A stretch of 64,000 nt of DNA from Echinarachnius parma (lineage: Eukaryota > Echinodermata > Echinoidea > Clypeasteroida > Echinarachniidae). Where the stretch lies: the NCBI GenBank assembly GCA_037951105.1, contig JBAMJV010001803.1, positions 107,001 to 171,000 of the forward strand, given 5' to 3'. This document shows, piece after piece, positions 1 through 10,734 of the stretch; position 1 is the first letter of the stretch, and every line of letters begins with the position of its first letter. Made by a program: the position numbers and the translations under genes. The notes below the pieces were generated by a model. The model was not told the origin of the DNA. It searched no databases and worked only from the letters and a program-made list of their open reading frames with translations.

Positions 1-137
1 TGAAACTTAGGTTTCTGTACAGTGCCCTTTTGTGTTAACGGCTGCTCTATGAATAAAAAGAGCCCTGTAACTTTATCGTGTATATTCCTACTACCATTCA
101 GGCATCCTTGAGCTATAACTGTTAGTTTTTAATATAT
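1..137. repeat. MITE family M1, interrupted right part
   Basis: The stretch matches 44130-44260 (GTGTTAACGGCTGC... CCTTGAGC...GTTAGTTTTT). It belongs to a recurrent ~0.5 kb family (M1) whose ends read AAAGGGATAGT(T/A)CAGTTTTGG and whose interior has a GCGCCCTCT-like box. It is interrupted at TA (137-138) by the Tc1-like element and resumes at 1742 to about 1815. Confidence 0.6.
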
Positions 138-138
138 A

Positions 139-1741
139 CTTCGCACAAAAAGAAACTGGACACTTATTTAAGACAACATATCTCATATTTTTAAAAGATA
201 TGTTATTGTATATAAAATTAAAGATAAGATAACCCTCTTCGATATTAGCTTAGAATTCAGTAGAAATCATTCGTGCATGACTTGTCACGGTCAATTAACC
301 ACCGCAAGGTCTGTTTTCAAAAATAGCAAAAATGGAACATCCATTCAACCATTTAAATGGTGACAAGCATGATATAAACGCTATATTCATGACTAAGCAT
401 ACTTATTTCATTACAAATGTGATCTTTTAAAGTTTCATCTCAATAGAAAAAGTGTAAATGAAGACAAATCGTGAACGTTGTAGGTTTTATTTTCATCCAA
501 ATGTAACACAATGGGGAATTCTATGGCTAAGGTTTATTCGTCGAAACTACAGTTTGTGCTCTTATTTCAGCATGAAACTTGGTATAATTTTTTCTCAAGA
601 ATTCTACCGTAGTCCAAAGATCTTCAAAATCTGATGTCACCCTTGGTCAACTATTTGGGCAGTCTCTAACATGTCACTTATCTAGGTAACTATAGTTGAA
701 ATTGCAAGGGACACATGAAACAGACAAGCTTTATGCCTCACAAACATACCAATATGTTGATGTTCTCATAACCTGGCCCTGTTTTATTGGAAAATGTGTA
801 TTTTTGGTGCTTTTGTTATGACAATAAGGTTGATAGTATCCTAAAAGACTTGCCCCGCACATCTTGTTTCAAGCAAGACGCTTACTCATTGCAGTCGAAT
901 GTTGCGGCCATCACTTGTTTTTGCTATTTTTTAAAACAGACCTTGCTATTGTAACTGATCATGGCAGTTCATGCATGAACGATTACACCTTTAATTTTAT
1001 TCTGCCTGTAGAGGACTAAATTTCCTTTAATTTGATATATGATAATATTATATGATCTATAAAGATACTGGTGTGCGATTGGTCAAAATCGCGTGACCAT
1101 CGCTACAAGGATGAGAAGCGTTATATTGACCAACATTACGTAAATTACGTCTAACAGTCAATATAACGCCGTTATATTGACTGGTATGACGTAATTTACG
1201 TCTCAATGGGTGTGTGAAGATGAACAATTTTGCGCGTATTAGCATCCTGGCACGCGCAGCGTTGTCAAGCTTTACTACGGAGATTGCGCGAACCGAAAGT
1301 AAATTTGAAAGGAAGGTCGAATAAAGAAGCATTTTGCGCAGCATTTCGATAACAACACGTCTGTTCTACTGAAGGATTTCGATGTAATCTTAATGATTTT
1401 CCCTTGTCCATAATTTTATTTCAACACCAAATTTATATTTATCCTGATTTGTATCTATATAGGTCATCATAATATAACAGATATTGATTTTTCCTTCGGG
1501 AACATATAACATTTCATTTCACTTGGGGAGTCATATTTTGTCTCGGAATACTATATTTTTCCTCAGCGCTACGCGCTTCGGAAAAATATAATGTCCCTCG
1601 ACACAAATATAACTTCCCTCGAGGATCTCAAATGTTATATTGGCCCTCTAGACAGTCAATATCTGTATAATGTACACTCTGTCGCACATAAATATTAATA
1701 TTTCAACTTAAACAAGTGTCCGTTTTTTTTTTTGTGCGGAG
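139..1741. mobile_element. Tc1/mariner-type non-autonomous TIR element, TA target
   Basis: The left end CTTCGCACAAAAAGAAACTG and the right end (reverse complement CTCCGCACAAAAAAAAAAAC) are inverted repeats flanked by TA (137-138 and 1742-1743). The M1 copy at 44.2 kb shows the uninterrupted target. No transposase frame is visible. It carries a second nested element (1058-1669) and shares its interior with the copy at 14252-16367. Superfamily is inferred from the TA duplication and the size. Confidence 0.65.
1058..1669. mobile_element. Nested element with TATA(A/T)AGATA ends; second copy at 40506-42013
   Basis: The ends TATAAAGATACTGG and CAGTCAATATCTGTATA form short inverted repeats. The sister Tc1-like element at 14.3 kb lacks this insert, which defines its edges. 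The interior has a palindrome around ATTACGTAAATTACGTC and the segment CGCTACGCGCTTCGG. The 40.5 kb copy is the same sequence with a foldback MITE inserted. No coding frame is credible. Confidence 0.6.
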
Positions 1742-1809
1742 TACATGTTTAAGTTTACATCCATGAACATTATATTTCAGCAAAACTTTACAATATGTTC
1801 GTGTCCTTT

Positions 1810-2192
1810 AAAGTGGATTTCGTAACCTTATTGACAAGTGCAAAACGTGATGCGTGGTAAATAAAATGTGTATTGGTGTAATTTCATATGTCAAAAAAGT
1901 AATATGTGAACATTTAACATAAACATTAGATGTTATTTGCCGAGAAATGAGCCTAAATGCAATTTGATGATTAACTAACTCATTACACTTACTTTGTATA
2001 CAGCTTAAAAGATCCCGTAGATAGTTTAATATCCGAACACGTTAACCGCAAATATCCTTTGAACAAAATATTAATTTGAAAAACCGAAATTTGTGTCCAT
2101 GATTTGATTTTTAATATGAAAAAAAAGTACGAGAGATCCATTAGAGTACCAAGTAAATTTTGAGGATTTGGACAATTTAGTAAATCCCTTTA
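1810..2192. repeat. MITE family M2 copy
   Basis: Matches 8809-9180, 25440-25920 and 47640-47960: GATAAAATGTGTAT.. , GGTAATGTGTGCA.., GAGCGAAATGCAAAGTGATA and a terminal AGATCCCTT. It is a ~380-bp AT-rich repeat without a coding frame. From 2193 to 2600 the sequence is decayed, with the right half of another repeat (M3, full copy at 44310-44556). Confidence 0.5.
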
Positions 2193-2626
2193 TGTTATTC
2201 CGGCGTCCCATTTGGACACTTTTTGTCAAAACATTTTGTACAATGTGAACCTTAATTCGTGCCGAGGAGCCTAGAATGTGCTAATCCAACTTAAATTTTG
2301 TCTTTTGAACATCGATTTCAGCAAAAGTCAGTAAATTTTGTCGTTTTCATACATTATAGTATAACAATTCAATATCGTATGTCACATCATGTGTTTAGCA
2401 ACAGTGACCCTCGAATCCGAATTGTAATTGACCATCTTATGTGTGACAAACGTTTGAGAATTTGATCCGTGGAATTGAATCGACCGAAGACGAATAGAAG
2501 TTGGCAATGGCATACATCAGGCTTCTCGGGGACGAAAGTACAAATTTGTAAAATTGGATGACAAAAGTTTGGAAATGGACGGTAAAACTATATTATCTAG
2601 ATAATAACATGTTAAGAAATACTTAC

Positions 2627-2670
2627 ACGAGGGTGTTGAGGAGCAAACAAATGAACTCTGTCAGCTTCAT
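2627..2670 (-). CDS. Gene C exon 1: signal peptide (gene continues left of window)
   Basis: ATG at 2670 opens MKLTEFICLLLNTLV, nearly identical to the gene A signal exon. The donor GT|GTAAGT follows after 44 nt. Gene A's exon is 49 nt, so this copy has a net loss of 5 nt just before the donor, which changes the exit phase from 1 to 2. Unless exon 2 of this gene differs in phase, the reading frame would break; exon 2 lies outside the window. It is either a third lectin paralog or a decaying copy. Upstream sequence to about 3050 is homologous to the gene A promoter side. Confidence 0.6.
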
Positions 2671-2866
2671 GATGCATCAAACAAGTCACAAACTATGAAT
2701 AGAATGACCAGTTAACGGTATTGAACGTGTTTAAGGGTGGAAAACTATCGGTAAAAATAATCATTCGTCCAGCTGAAGTAGAAACGTCAAGTGAATCAGC
2801 AAACCAGAAAGACCTATTCGTTGAAGGTGAGTCGTTCATCTGGCAAACCTCCGAGAGGGAGAGAGG

Positions 2867-2876
2867 TTTTATATGG
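2867..2876 (-). promoter_or_regulatory. TATA-like box of gene C
   Basis: The minus strand reads CCATATAAAA about 200 nt upstream of the gene C start codon, followed by a CT-rich stretch (ACCTCTCTCCCTCTC). The corresponding place in gene A (45348-45358) reads CTTACAAAAA, so the TATA core is lost there while flanking sequence is conserved. Position and motif suggest a core promoter; there is no transcript evidence. Confidence 0.4.
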
Positions 2877-3178
2877 CTTTGTAGGTTAAACTCGCCACTC
2901 ACCGCTGTGTGTACGAAGCAGGGGTGGCAGGGTATAGTGTCTGTAGCCCCTTCAGATGTTGCAGATGGTCATGCTCGGTGCGAAAACCACGTACAATCCG
3001 TGCAAAACCATTGCATTTTCGGGCAAGTTCATCTTAAATTTGGGCAAGTCCTGTCATATTCGGGAAAGCTAATATTCTGGTTAAGCTTTGTGATAAAATG
3101 ATGTATATTTCGTGCAAACGGCGGAAACTGCCAACGCCCATCTTTAATGGTAGGAATGAAGGATATAATTGCGCTTTG

Positions 3179-3425
3179 ATTTCGGCACAGACAGAACCGA
3201 CTCGAACGGATCCGACAGGGTTTTTTTCATTCGGATCGGCCCTGTGTGCTTCGCCCCGCGACTCCGATTTTGCCCGTCGGTAGCCAGTCAGAAGCAAATC
3301 GGAAGCCAATCGGGCCTGAATTAACATATTAAAATGGGCCGCGACTGAATCGGACCGACTCCGGCTTTCAGTCGGGTCGGGTCGGGTCGGGTCAGGTCGA
3401 GTCGGCTCCTGTCTGCGCGGGCTTA
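3179..3425. repeat. GTCGGGTCGGG palindromic MITE (copies near 5318, 6485, 45678)
   Basis: The left arm (GGCACAGACAGAACCGACTC) is complementary to the right arm (GAGTCGGCTCCTGTCTGCGC), and the interior has GTCGGGTCGGGTCGGGTC. Copies occur at about 5318-5545, 6485-6625 (right half) and 45678-45918. The 3179 and 45678 copies occupy the same place upstream of genes C and A, so this insertion predates their duplication. Confidence 0.65.
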
Positions 3426-3428
3426 ACG

Positions 3429-4090
3429 CGCTTCTCCTTGTCAGAGGGCGACACCAGGCGGTACCGGGCATTTCGAGAAAATCCAAGCCTCGCTCGTTAC
3501 GTATTATTAGCTATCCAATTAAACAGTACGAAAGTCACGTTTTTCAACCATTATTAATCTTCTTGTCATTTTTATTGAGCCTTTACTTGTCATAATTGTT
3601 ACATCGTGACTACTTGTATTAGGTAGGCATATAATATGCAGTTGAATCGACATTTGACTTGTCTGTGGCTTAAAAGATAAATTAGGTTGATAAATTTATA
3701 TATATCACATGCTCATTATAAATAAAAATGTAATTCCACCACGATACTTAACTTTACGCGCTTCTCCTTGTCACAGGCGGCACCGGCCAGGCGGTACAGG
3801 CTGTTCGAGAAAATCTAAGCCGCACTGAGACGTATACTAGCCATCATTAACAGAACGAAAGTCACGTTTTTCTACATTATTTAATCCTCTTGTAATTTTT
3901 ATTGAGCTTTTTACTTGTCATAATTGTTACATCGTGACTACTTTTGCAAGGAGGTTTATTAACATGAAATTTTGATATGAATCGACATTTGACTTGTCTG
4001 TGGCTAAATAATATAAATTAGGTATGTTATATAAATATTTTTCAAAAGCTTATTAAAGAAAAATATAATTCCGCCACGAAACTTTTAACG
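3429..4090. repeat. Two tandem ~330-bp units
   Basis: The unit starting CGCGCTTCTCCTTGTCA at 3429 repeats at 3758; each contains AAAGTCACGTTTTTC and CATCGTGACTACTT. Single further copies follow the palindromic MITE at 5547 and 6627 and, shortened, at 45917. No coding potential. Confidence 0.6.
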
Positions 4091-4237
4091 TATTGTATTG
4101 GTTCGGACCACTGTCTCGAAATACGTAGGTCGTTGGTTCAACTCCTGACCTAAACTAACATAACCTAACCTGACATTATCGAACCTAAACTAACATAAAC
4201 CTAACCTGACATTATTGAACCTTACCTTACGTAACCT
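4087..4237 (+). repeat. tRNA-derived SINE-like unit (weak) followed by CCTAACCTGACATT repeats
   Basis: CGTCGTTGGTTCAACTCC-like sequence at 4127-4145 resembles a Pol III B box (GGTTCAANTCC), about 45 bp after a possible A box. A second copy lies at 5838-5962. The CTAACCT-rich tail is not an exact telomere repeat. Assignment is tentative. Confidence 0.35.
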
Positions 4238-4254
4238 CAGATGTGTCGATCCTA

Positions 4255-4285
<31 letters not shown>

Positions 4286-5280
4286 AGTAGTCCCCAAAGA
4301 AAATGTTAAATAATTTTGAAAATGAAGTAAACAAAATTGACGGATATAATGCCATATATGGAAACAAATAAACTAATTATCAATAATCAACCTTAAAAAC
4401 ATTTGTTTGTTTACATTGAAATACTGCAAACATGGTTTCGCCACGTGCTTTGCAAATGGTTTCTGATGAAGATTATGGGTAATTTCCATTTCAAGCTTCA
4501 TATTGGTTGTGGGAGCTCAAATTTCGAAATGTGTTGGGCAATGCAATTTCTCAAACGCGCATTAAAACAAGGAGTTATAATTAAACCCTCATATATATCC
4601 GTAAACAGAACATAACATAATCTGAAATGACCTTAAAATTCCTTTCAAATCGGTCCAGAACAGCTGAACGTAGAGTAAATCGGAATATCATTAACAAACT
4701 AATTTGAAGTCGGAAAGGCGAAGCTGATGTACAGTTGTGGTCATGTACATTCTGGTCGAGAAAAGGCATGTCGTTCGTCTACTTTTTGTTCATTTGGTTT
4801 AAAAGAAAGACTAAGAAATTACCCAAATCCTTATCCTCCAGAGGCTCCATCCCTGGACTCTCTACTGTGGCCCTATGAAAGTTGACCCGTGCTCCTCACA
4901 CGTATATATGGCACGCTGACTGTATACTCGCCTAATCGCTCGTTAAAATACCCATATTAAAACGATACAATATTGTTGCTGATAGAGGAACACACAAATT
5001 GAGAATTCTAAAATACTGAGGCTTAAACTTTCCAGGGGCTCAATCCCCTAGACCCAATATCAATGACTCGGCTATAGGCCTATAGGAGCAGCTGGTCTTA
5101 TCCTCGTTACTGCATTGTCATGCACGCTATACATTATAAATCCATACAAAGATTCCCTATTTTATGTTATATTTGGGCAAATACCTTTATATTCGGCAAG
5201 CAAATATTATGGTAAGTTTTTAGCAAAGTAACATATAATTTGTACAAAAATGGCAAAAACTGCTTACTCCCATATTTGCT
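4238..5280. mobile_element. hAT-like repeat with poly-G, shared with 45980-46900
   Basis: It begins CAGATGTGTCGATCCTAGG followed by a ~29-bp G run (4255-4283), resembling the hAT-type end at 14670. Its interior (ACGGATATAATGCC.., TTGGTTGTGGGAACTCAA.., ATGGCACGCTGACTGTATACTCGCC) is colinear with 45980-46900 upstream of gene A. A second left end lies at about 5962. No transposase is visible. Confidence 0.5.
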
Positions 5281-5317
5281 GGTAGAGGAATAAAGGATAT
5301 AATTGCGCTTTAATCCC

Positions 5318-6720
5318 GGCACAGACAGAACCGACTCAAACGGATCAGACCGTTTTTTCAGTTGATTGGCTCCGTGTGCTTTGCCCCACGACTCCGATTT
5401 TGCCCATCGGTAGCCAGTCGGAAGCTAATCGTAGGCCAATCGGGACCAATTCAACATGTTGAACGGGCAGCGACTGAATCGACCGACTGTCGATATCAGT
5501 CGGGTCGGGTCGGATCCGGTCGAGTCGGCTTTGCGTGCGCCGGGCTTTACGCGCTTTTCCTTATCACTGGGCGGCACCAAGCGGTACCGGGTTGTATGAG
5601 AAAGCCAAGCCGCGCGTGTTACGTATTACTAGCTATCTAATTAAACAGTACGAAAATCACGTTTTTCAACCATTATTTAATCCTCTTGTCATTTTTATAG
5701 AGCCTCTACTTATCATAATTGTTGCATCGTGACTACTTTGCAAGTAGGTATATAATATGCAATTTCGTAATGTCTGTGGCGTAGAAGACAAAATATATGC
5801 TCATTATAAGTAAAAAACTCAGTCCGCCACAAAACTTGTTAACGTATTGTATTGGTTCGGACCGCTGTCTCGAAATACGTGGGTCGTTGGTTCAATTCAT
5901 GACCTAAGCTTACCTAATCTAATATTATCTAACCTAACAGTATCGAACCTTACATTGCATAACCTCAGATACGTCGATCCTGGGGGTGGGCGCAGGGGGG
6001 AAGGGGGGGGGGGGATCGCCCTTATATGGAAATGTATAATTTCGAAAACTTATCACTAATCAACTTTCAAAACAGGTGTGTGTGTGTTTTACTTTCACAA
6101 AGACTGCTGACTCGGTTTCGCCGCGTGCTTTGCAAATAGTTTTGTATCAAGATTATGTCGCCCCCAATGAAAATATAAAAAGAAGATTACAAAATCGACG
6201 GATATAATGCCAAATATGGAACAAATACATAATTATCACTAATCAACCTTTAAAACAGCTGTTTTTACTTTTTAAAAGACTGCAAACTCGTTTGGTCGCG
6301 CGCTTTGCAATTAATAGTTCTGGTGAAGATTATGATAAAGTTCCATTGCAAGCTTCATATTGATTGTGGGAAATGTTTTGGGCAATGTAATTTATCAAAT
6401 TCACTTATGATTAAAGAAAAGGAGTTATAATTATTGCCGTAAAACAGAACATGAAATAATCTTAAATAACCTAACAATTCCTTAAATCGTAGGCCAATCG
6501 GGACCGATTCAACACGTTGAATGGGCAGCGACTGAATCGGACCGACTGTGACTATGATCAGTTCGGATCAGTCGGGTCGGGAGGGTCGGATCGGGTCAAG
6601 TCGGCTCTGCCTGCGCCGGGCTTAACGCGCTTCTCCTTGTCACTGGGCGGCACCAGGCGGTACCGGGCCGTTCGAGAACATCCAACCCGCGCTATAATTA
6701 CGTATTACTAGCCATCTAAT
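5318..6720. repeat. Further copies of the upstream repeat cassette
   Basis: Palindromic MITE (5318-5545), 330-bp unit (5547-5835), SINE-like unit (5838-5962), hAT-like piece with G run (5962-6480), then a right-half MITE and unit (6485-6720). The order copies 3179-4900, so the cassette itself was duplicated. No gene is visible. Confidence 0.55.
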
Positions 6721-6723
6721 TAA

Positions 6724-7250
6724 AGGAGTAGTTTAGTTTTGGTAAGGCTGAACTTAAGTAGCCAAAACCTGCACAGTAACAGTATAAACTAATAGTTATA
6801 ACTCCACCATGCTCGAAAGGTATACAAAATTACAAACGACTAAGTAAAAAGCCTGTTATCATTCAAAAAGAGCCGTTACAACTCAAGAGGGCGCTATTTA
6901 AAAAAATCACTGGTTTTAGCAATTTTTCATACAAAATTGTGCATTTAATGCTTTGTTAAAATAATGATTCAATAGAGATATCATCAACGACTTTTTAAAA
7001 ACCTATTCAAATTTGTTTCCAAGTAGTCTTTAAGCATTTTTAATTTGTTTTCTAAAAAGTCTAAATATCCCCCGGTGATTGCCGGTGAATAATCTTTTGA
7101 ATACAAATATACTTTTCAGCCGTTTCTGAACCGATTTTGATCAAATAAAGTTTATTCTGTCATTAAAATTGTATGCTCTTTCAAATCTGACAGTCAGTTT
7201 TTCATTATCTCACAAAAAGTATCGGGGGCACTTCGGGAAATACCAATACT
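6724..7250. repeat. MITE family M1 copy
   Basis: Starts GTAGTTTAGTTTTGGTAAGGC and contains AACTCCACCATGCTCGAAAG and GAGGGCGCT, closely matching 20147-20690 over most of its length. Other M1 copies: 7465-7985, 36408-36942, 37117-37632, 42356-43090, 44050-44310 and fragments at 49160, 53720 and 61930. Confidence 0.65.
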
Positions 7251-7260
7251 CAACGGTACC

Positions 7261-7320
7261 ACACACACGTGTGTGTGTGTGTTGTGTGTGTGTGTGTGTG
7301 TGTGTGCGTGCGCGCACGCA
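7261..7320. repeat. (GT)n microsatellite
   Basis: ACACACACGTGTGTGTGTGT followed by a pure GT run and GCGTGCGCGCACGC; a potential Z-DNA/cruciform tract at the end of an M1 MITE. Confidence 0.9.
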
Positions 7321-7464
7321 TGTCCTACTGGCAGACTGGTCCACAGCATAATATACAATGGATCTTCTTTCTTTGAAAGCAGCAGAAAATTTAATTTGTC
7401 AGCATTGTAACTTTAAAAGGCATATAATTTATCGAAATCATCAAAATATAAGCACGTCACTTTA

Positions 7465-7985
7465 AAGGGATACTACAATTCTGGTCAAACATATTACAAC
7501 TATGAATTATTCTTCAAAACAAACAGTTATAATGAAAGTTATGCTTGAATGTAAACAAATAACATATAAAAGGCTTAGTTATAGGGCTGTTTTCATTTAA
7601 AAAGCAGCTATTAGCACAATATGGCGCATTCCGGACACTACAAGTTTCAACCATATATTTTTCGAAATATATATGTGATGATTCGTAAACATAATTATTC
7701 AATAGAGATGTCATAAAAGCAATTTTATATCCATTTTGGTATGTCTTCAGATATTTGAAGGATTTATAAGCCTTTTCTTAAATTTATTGAATGAAGTTAG
7801 TCCCCGACATTTATTCTAATTAGATTCATTTATGGATATTTTAGCTGTTTCTGAACCGATTATTTTCAAACAAAGTGGAGTCCGTCTATTACATGTATGA
7901 TTCTTCAAATCTTACACTAAGCTTTTTATTACTTCCCAATTTGTTTTTTTCTTGAAGCGCCCTATAACCGAATCTGAACTACCCA
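7465..7985. repeat. MITE family M1 copy
   Basis: Begins AAAGGGATACTACAATTCTGG and ends GCGCCCTATAACCGAATCTGAACTACC, the inverted end of the family. From 7986 to 8800 I see only AT-rich sequence plus a ~110-bp imperfect direct duplication (about 8125-8230 and 8235-8300, GTGTTATTTACAGAG..ATTTCATTCTTCTT). Confidence 0.55.
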
Positions 7986-8808
7986 TTTCATATTTTTTGA
8001 TAATATGTGCACGTTGTAGCAAAATCAAATTGTCGAATGACGAAAAATTAATACAAGATTAATACAAATTAACAAGGTAGGAAATAAAAGCAGACGAAAA
8101 ACACAGGCCTGGAAATGCACATGAGTGGGACTGTGTTATTTACAGAGATTATGGTTTGTAGTAATTAGTCTTTACAATTTCATTCTTCTTATTTTAACAT
8201 GACGGATAACAGTCAAAACAGACGAAATGCCAAACATTGGGATTGTGTTATTTACAGAGGTTACGGTGTGAAGTAATTTCTTTAGAATTTCATTCTTCTT
8301 CTTCTGCCCCATTTGCTTTTTCGTAAATCTGCGCGGTCGGACCCAAATTGGGGTTTCTTTAAACGAAGAGCTTCGTTCCAAAAGGAAGGGGCTAAACCCT
8401 CTTTCCATTAAAATCGAGTTAACGATATCAGTACATTAATAAACTACGAGGCTACCTGTAAATCATAAATTTAGGACGATTTACAGAATCAAAACCACAA
8501 ATATTGTAGATTCCATTTTAATATTTATATGGGTATGTGTACAAAGTTAGAAAAGAAGTCTGCTAAATGTACAAGTATTCTAACAATGGTTTGAATGGGT
8601 GCCATTGAAATGCATTAGTGCATGTAGTCCGCGCAAACCTAATAATGGCGGCCTCCAGCGTTCGCGTGAAGAGTGGTATACCCGATAGAGTTTTCTCATA
8701 TTTCTTCCAAAGCAGAAATCTGAGTTGAAGTAATGTTACATATAATACACAGGAATATTACGATATATAAAGTAGGATAAACTCAATTCTTGAGTTGTAT
8801 TGCCCTTT

Positions 8809-9180
8809 AAAGGGATGTACTAACTTTGTTAACATGTGAAAAAAGTGATGAATGGTCGATAAAATGTGTATTTTTGTGAAATGTCCACGAGGTAATGTGT
8901 GCAAATTTCACAATAACTGGATGTTTTATGGCCAGGGAATGAGCGAAATGCAAAGTGATATTTGCTAAATCATTGTTCAGACTTTGTTCACAGTTATAAA
9001 TTCCCAGTTGATAATTAAACATCCCAACTCTTTACTCGTAAATATACTTTTAACGAAAGGGAAATTCGAAGAAAGTAAGCACAGTTCCATGCTTCTATGG
9101 GTAATACAATATAATACAGGTTAGGTTCACTAGCTCTAAGTAAGTGTTGTGGATTGGACAATGTTACTAGATCCCTTTAA
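8809..9180. repeat. MITE family M2 copy
   Basis: AAAGGGATGTACTAACTTTG at the left and GTTACTAGATCCCTTTAAT at the right form inverted ends. The interior matches 25530-25920. Between 9181 and 9419 nothing is recognised. Confidence 0.6.
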
Positions 9181-9419
9181 TACGCTTGATTATAGGGTTA
9201 TTTGACATTTGTACCTCTTACATTTTGCCTCTTATGTTATTCCCTGTGACATTTGTACTCTGACATTTTTACCCGACACCAAATAGATATTATATCATCA
9301 ATTCTTGACAGTCAATATATATCTATGTATTTTGTAAATAATCATAATTTTTTTTTTTTACAAATGAACACTATTTTATGTTATAATATTGTATTTAACT
9401 AGTCTTATGATCAAATATA

Positions 9420-10211
9420 CTTGGCACAAAAAGTTCCGCAATCGAAGTTTGCGCATTAATAACTTTCCTATTACGTTATTACGATTCATTTGGTATCATT
9501 GGAAAGCGTGCATTCTCCCCTTTACATTGATATAACATTTGCTATGAATATTTTATCATGGAATGCGCATTACATCCGAATGTACGGCAAAGTCAAAAGT
9601 GAAATGTTGCAAAAATGCACTGATTTTGTCAACAGTGGTCTCCTTTTCGTTGAAGGATGAAATGTGTCTTTATGATTTTGGATTCATTTTGGAGAACACC
9701 GGCTGCGAGTTGGCCGATTGCGCGGGCTTTTTGGACATTCGATAAACGAGGCATCTTTAACGTGGACAAATGACCACTCAGTAAAAATGAGAACTGACCA
9801 AACCCAAACCTTACTGAAGGCACATTTAATTGTCCAAACAACAGAATAATTCATTATTGTATTCATGACCACTTCAAAATCATTCCAAACATTCCCTCCT
9901 GAAATGACAATAAGCCATTGACATTCATGCATGATCGCCTTGACATCATTCAAAACACAACTTAATCTCTCAATGAAATGAGAGATTATATACTGTTGTC
10001 AAAATTAGTGCATTTTGCAACATTTCACTTTTGACTTTGCCCTACATTCGGATGTAATGCACATTCCATGATAAAATATTCATAGCAAATGTTATATCAA
10101 TGTAAAGACGAGAATTCACGCGTTCCAATGATACCAAATTCATGAATGGTAATAACGTAATACGAAAGTTATTAATGCGCAAACCTCGATTGCGGAACTT
10201 TTTGTGCGAAG
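9420..10211. mobile_element. Tc1-like MITE with inner inverted repeats and transposase remnant
   Basis: The outer TIRs are CTTGGCACAAAAAGTTCCGC and its complement ending CTTTTTGTGCGAAG, extending over ~150 bp including TGCGCATTAATAACTTT. The arms fold back almost completely. A second copy is 38421-39153, and a right-end fragment ends at 19996. Between the arms the minus strand encodes the start of a Tc1-type transposase (9680-9754). Target TA at the left edge. Confidence 0.7.
9680..9754 (-). pseudogene. Tc1/mariner transposase N-terminal fragment
   Basis: MPRLSNVQKARAIGQLAAGV followed by LQNES resembles the start of the first helix-turn-helix of Tc1-like transposases (MPR..S...R.RAIG.L.AG.S...). 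The similarity ends abruptly, so only ~25 residues remain. It supports the Tc1 assignment of the surrounding element. Family match is from memory, not a search. Confidence 0.55.
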
Positions 10212-10734
10212 TTTATATACTTGAGTAATGGTTCTTTTTCTAAAATATGATTTGTGAGTCTTCGCTTGGTTTTAATCCACGTGAAAGTACACTTATTAAG
10301 GATTTCTAAATGAGTATGATTCCCCTCCAAATGCTCACTTCAAAGAGTATTTTTGATATTACAAATTCTCGAAGGGTCCATTGAGAATCATTCTCCGGGC
10401 CATCGACGAGAGATTAATTATTCATAAGCAGCGATGTAGGTCGAGCGCTATCATGACTATTCATAAAGAATTAGGGTTTGGGTAAGTTTGAGGGTTATAG
10501 ATACAATGATATCTATCTGTCCATCGGCGATTCACGTGGCATTTTGGTCACAATGTGGAATTCAGCGCTTGGTATCATGGGATCGAATCCCCTCTTAAGA
10601 CTCGTCTTTTCTTTTGCCATAAAAATAGATGAGAAGCGGTTCATTTATGGGGGAGTCACACGCGCCTGCGATTACATGCCATTAGCTGCGATATAAACAA
10701 TAGAACCTTTATCCACCCCTCGTTTATAGATCAG

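Noticed and set aside
3034..3486. 150-codon minus-strand frame
   Set aside because: It lies across the GTCGGGTCGGG palindromic MITE and has mirrored frames in other copies; repetitive Pro/Thr/Asp content is from the repeat.
4140..4240. Telomeric repeat array (CTAACC)
   Set aside because: The units are irregular CCTAACCTGACATT, not exact telomere repeats, and are embedded in a dispersed cassette.
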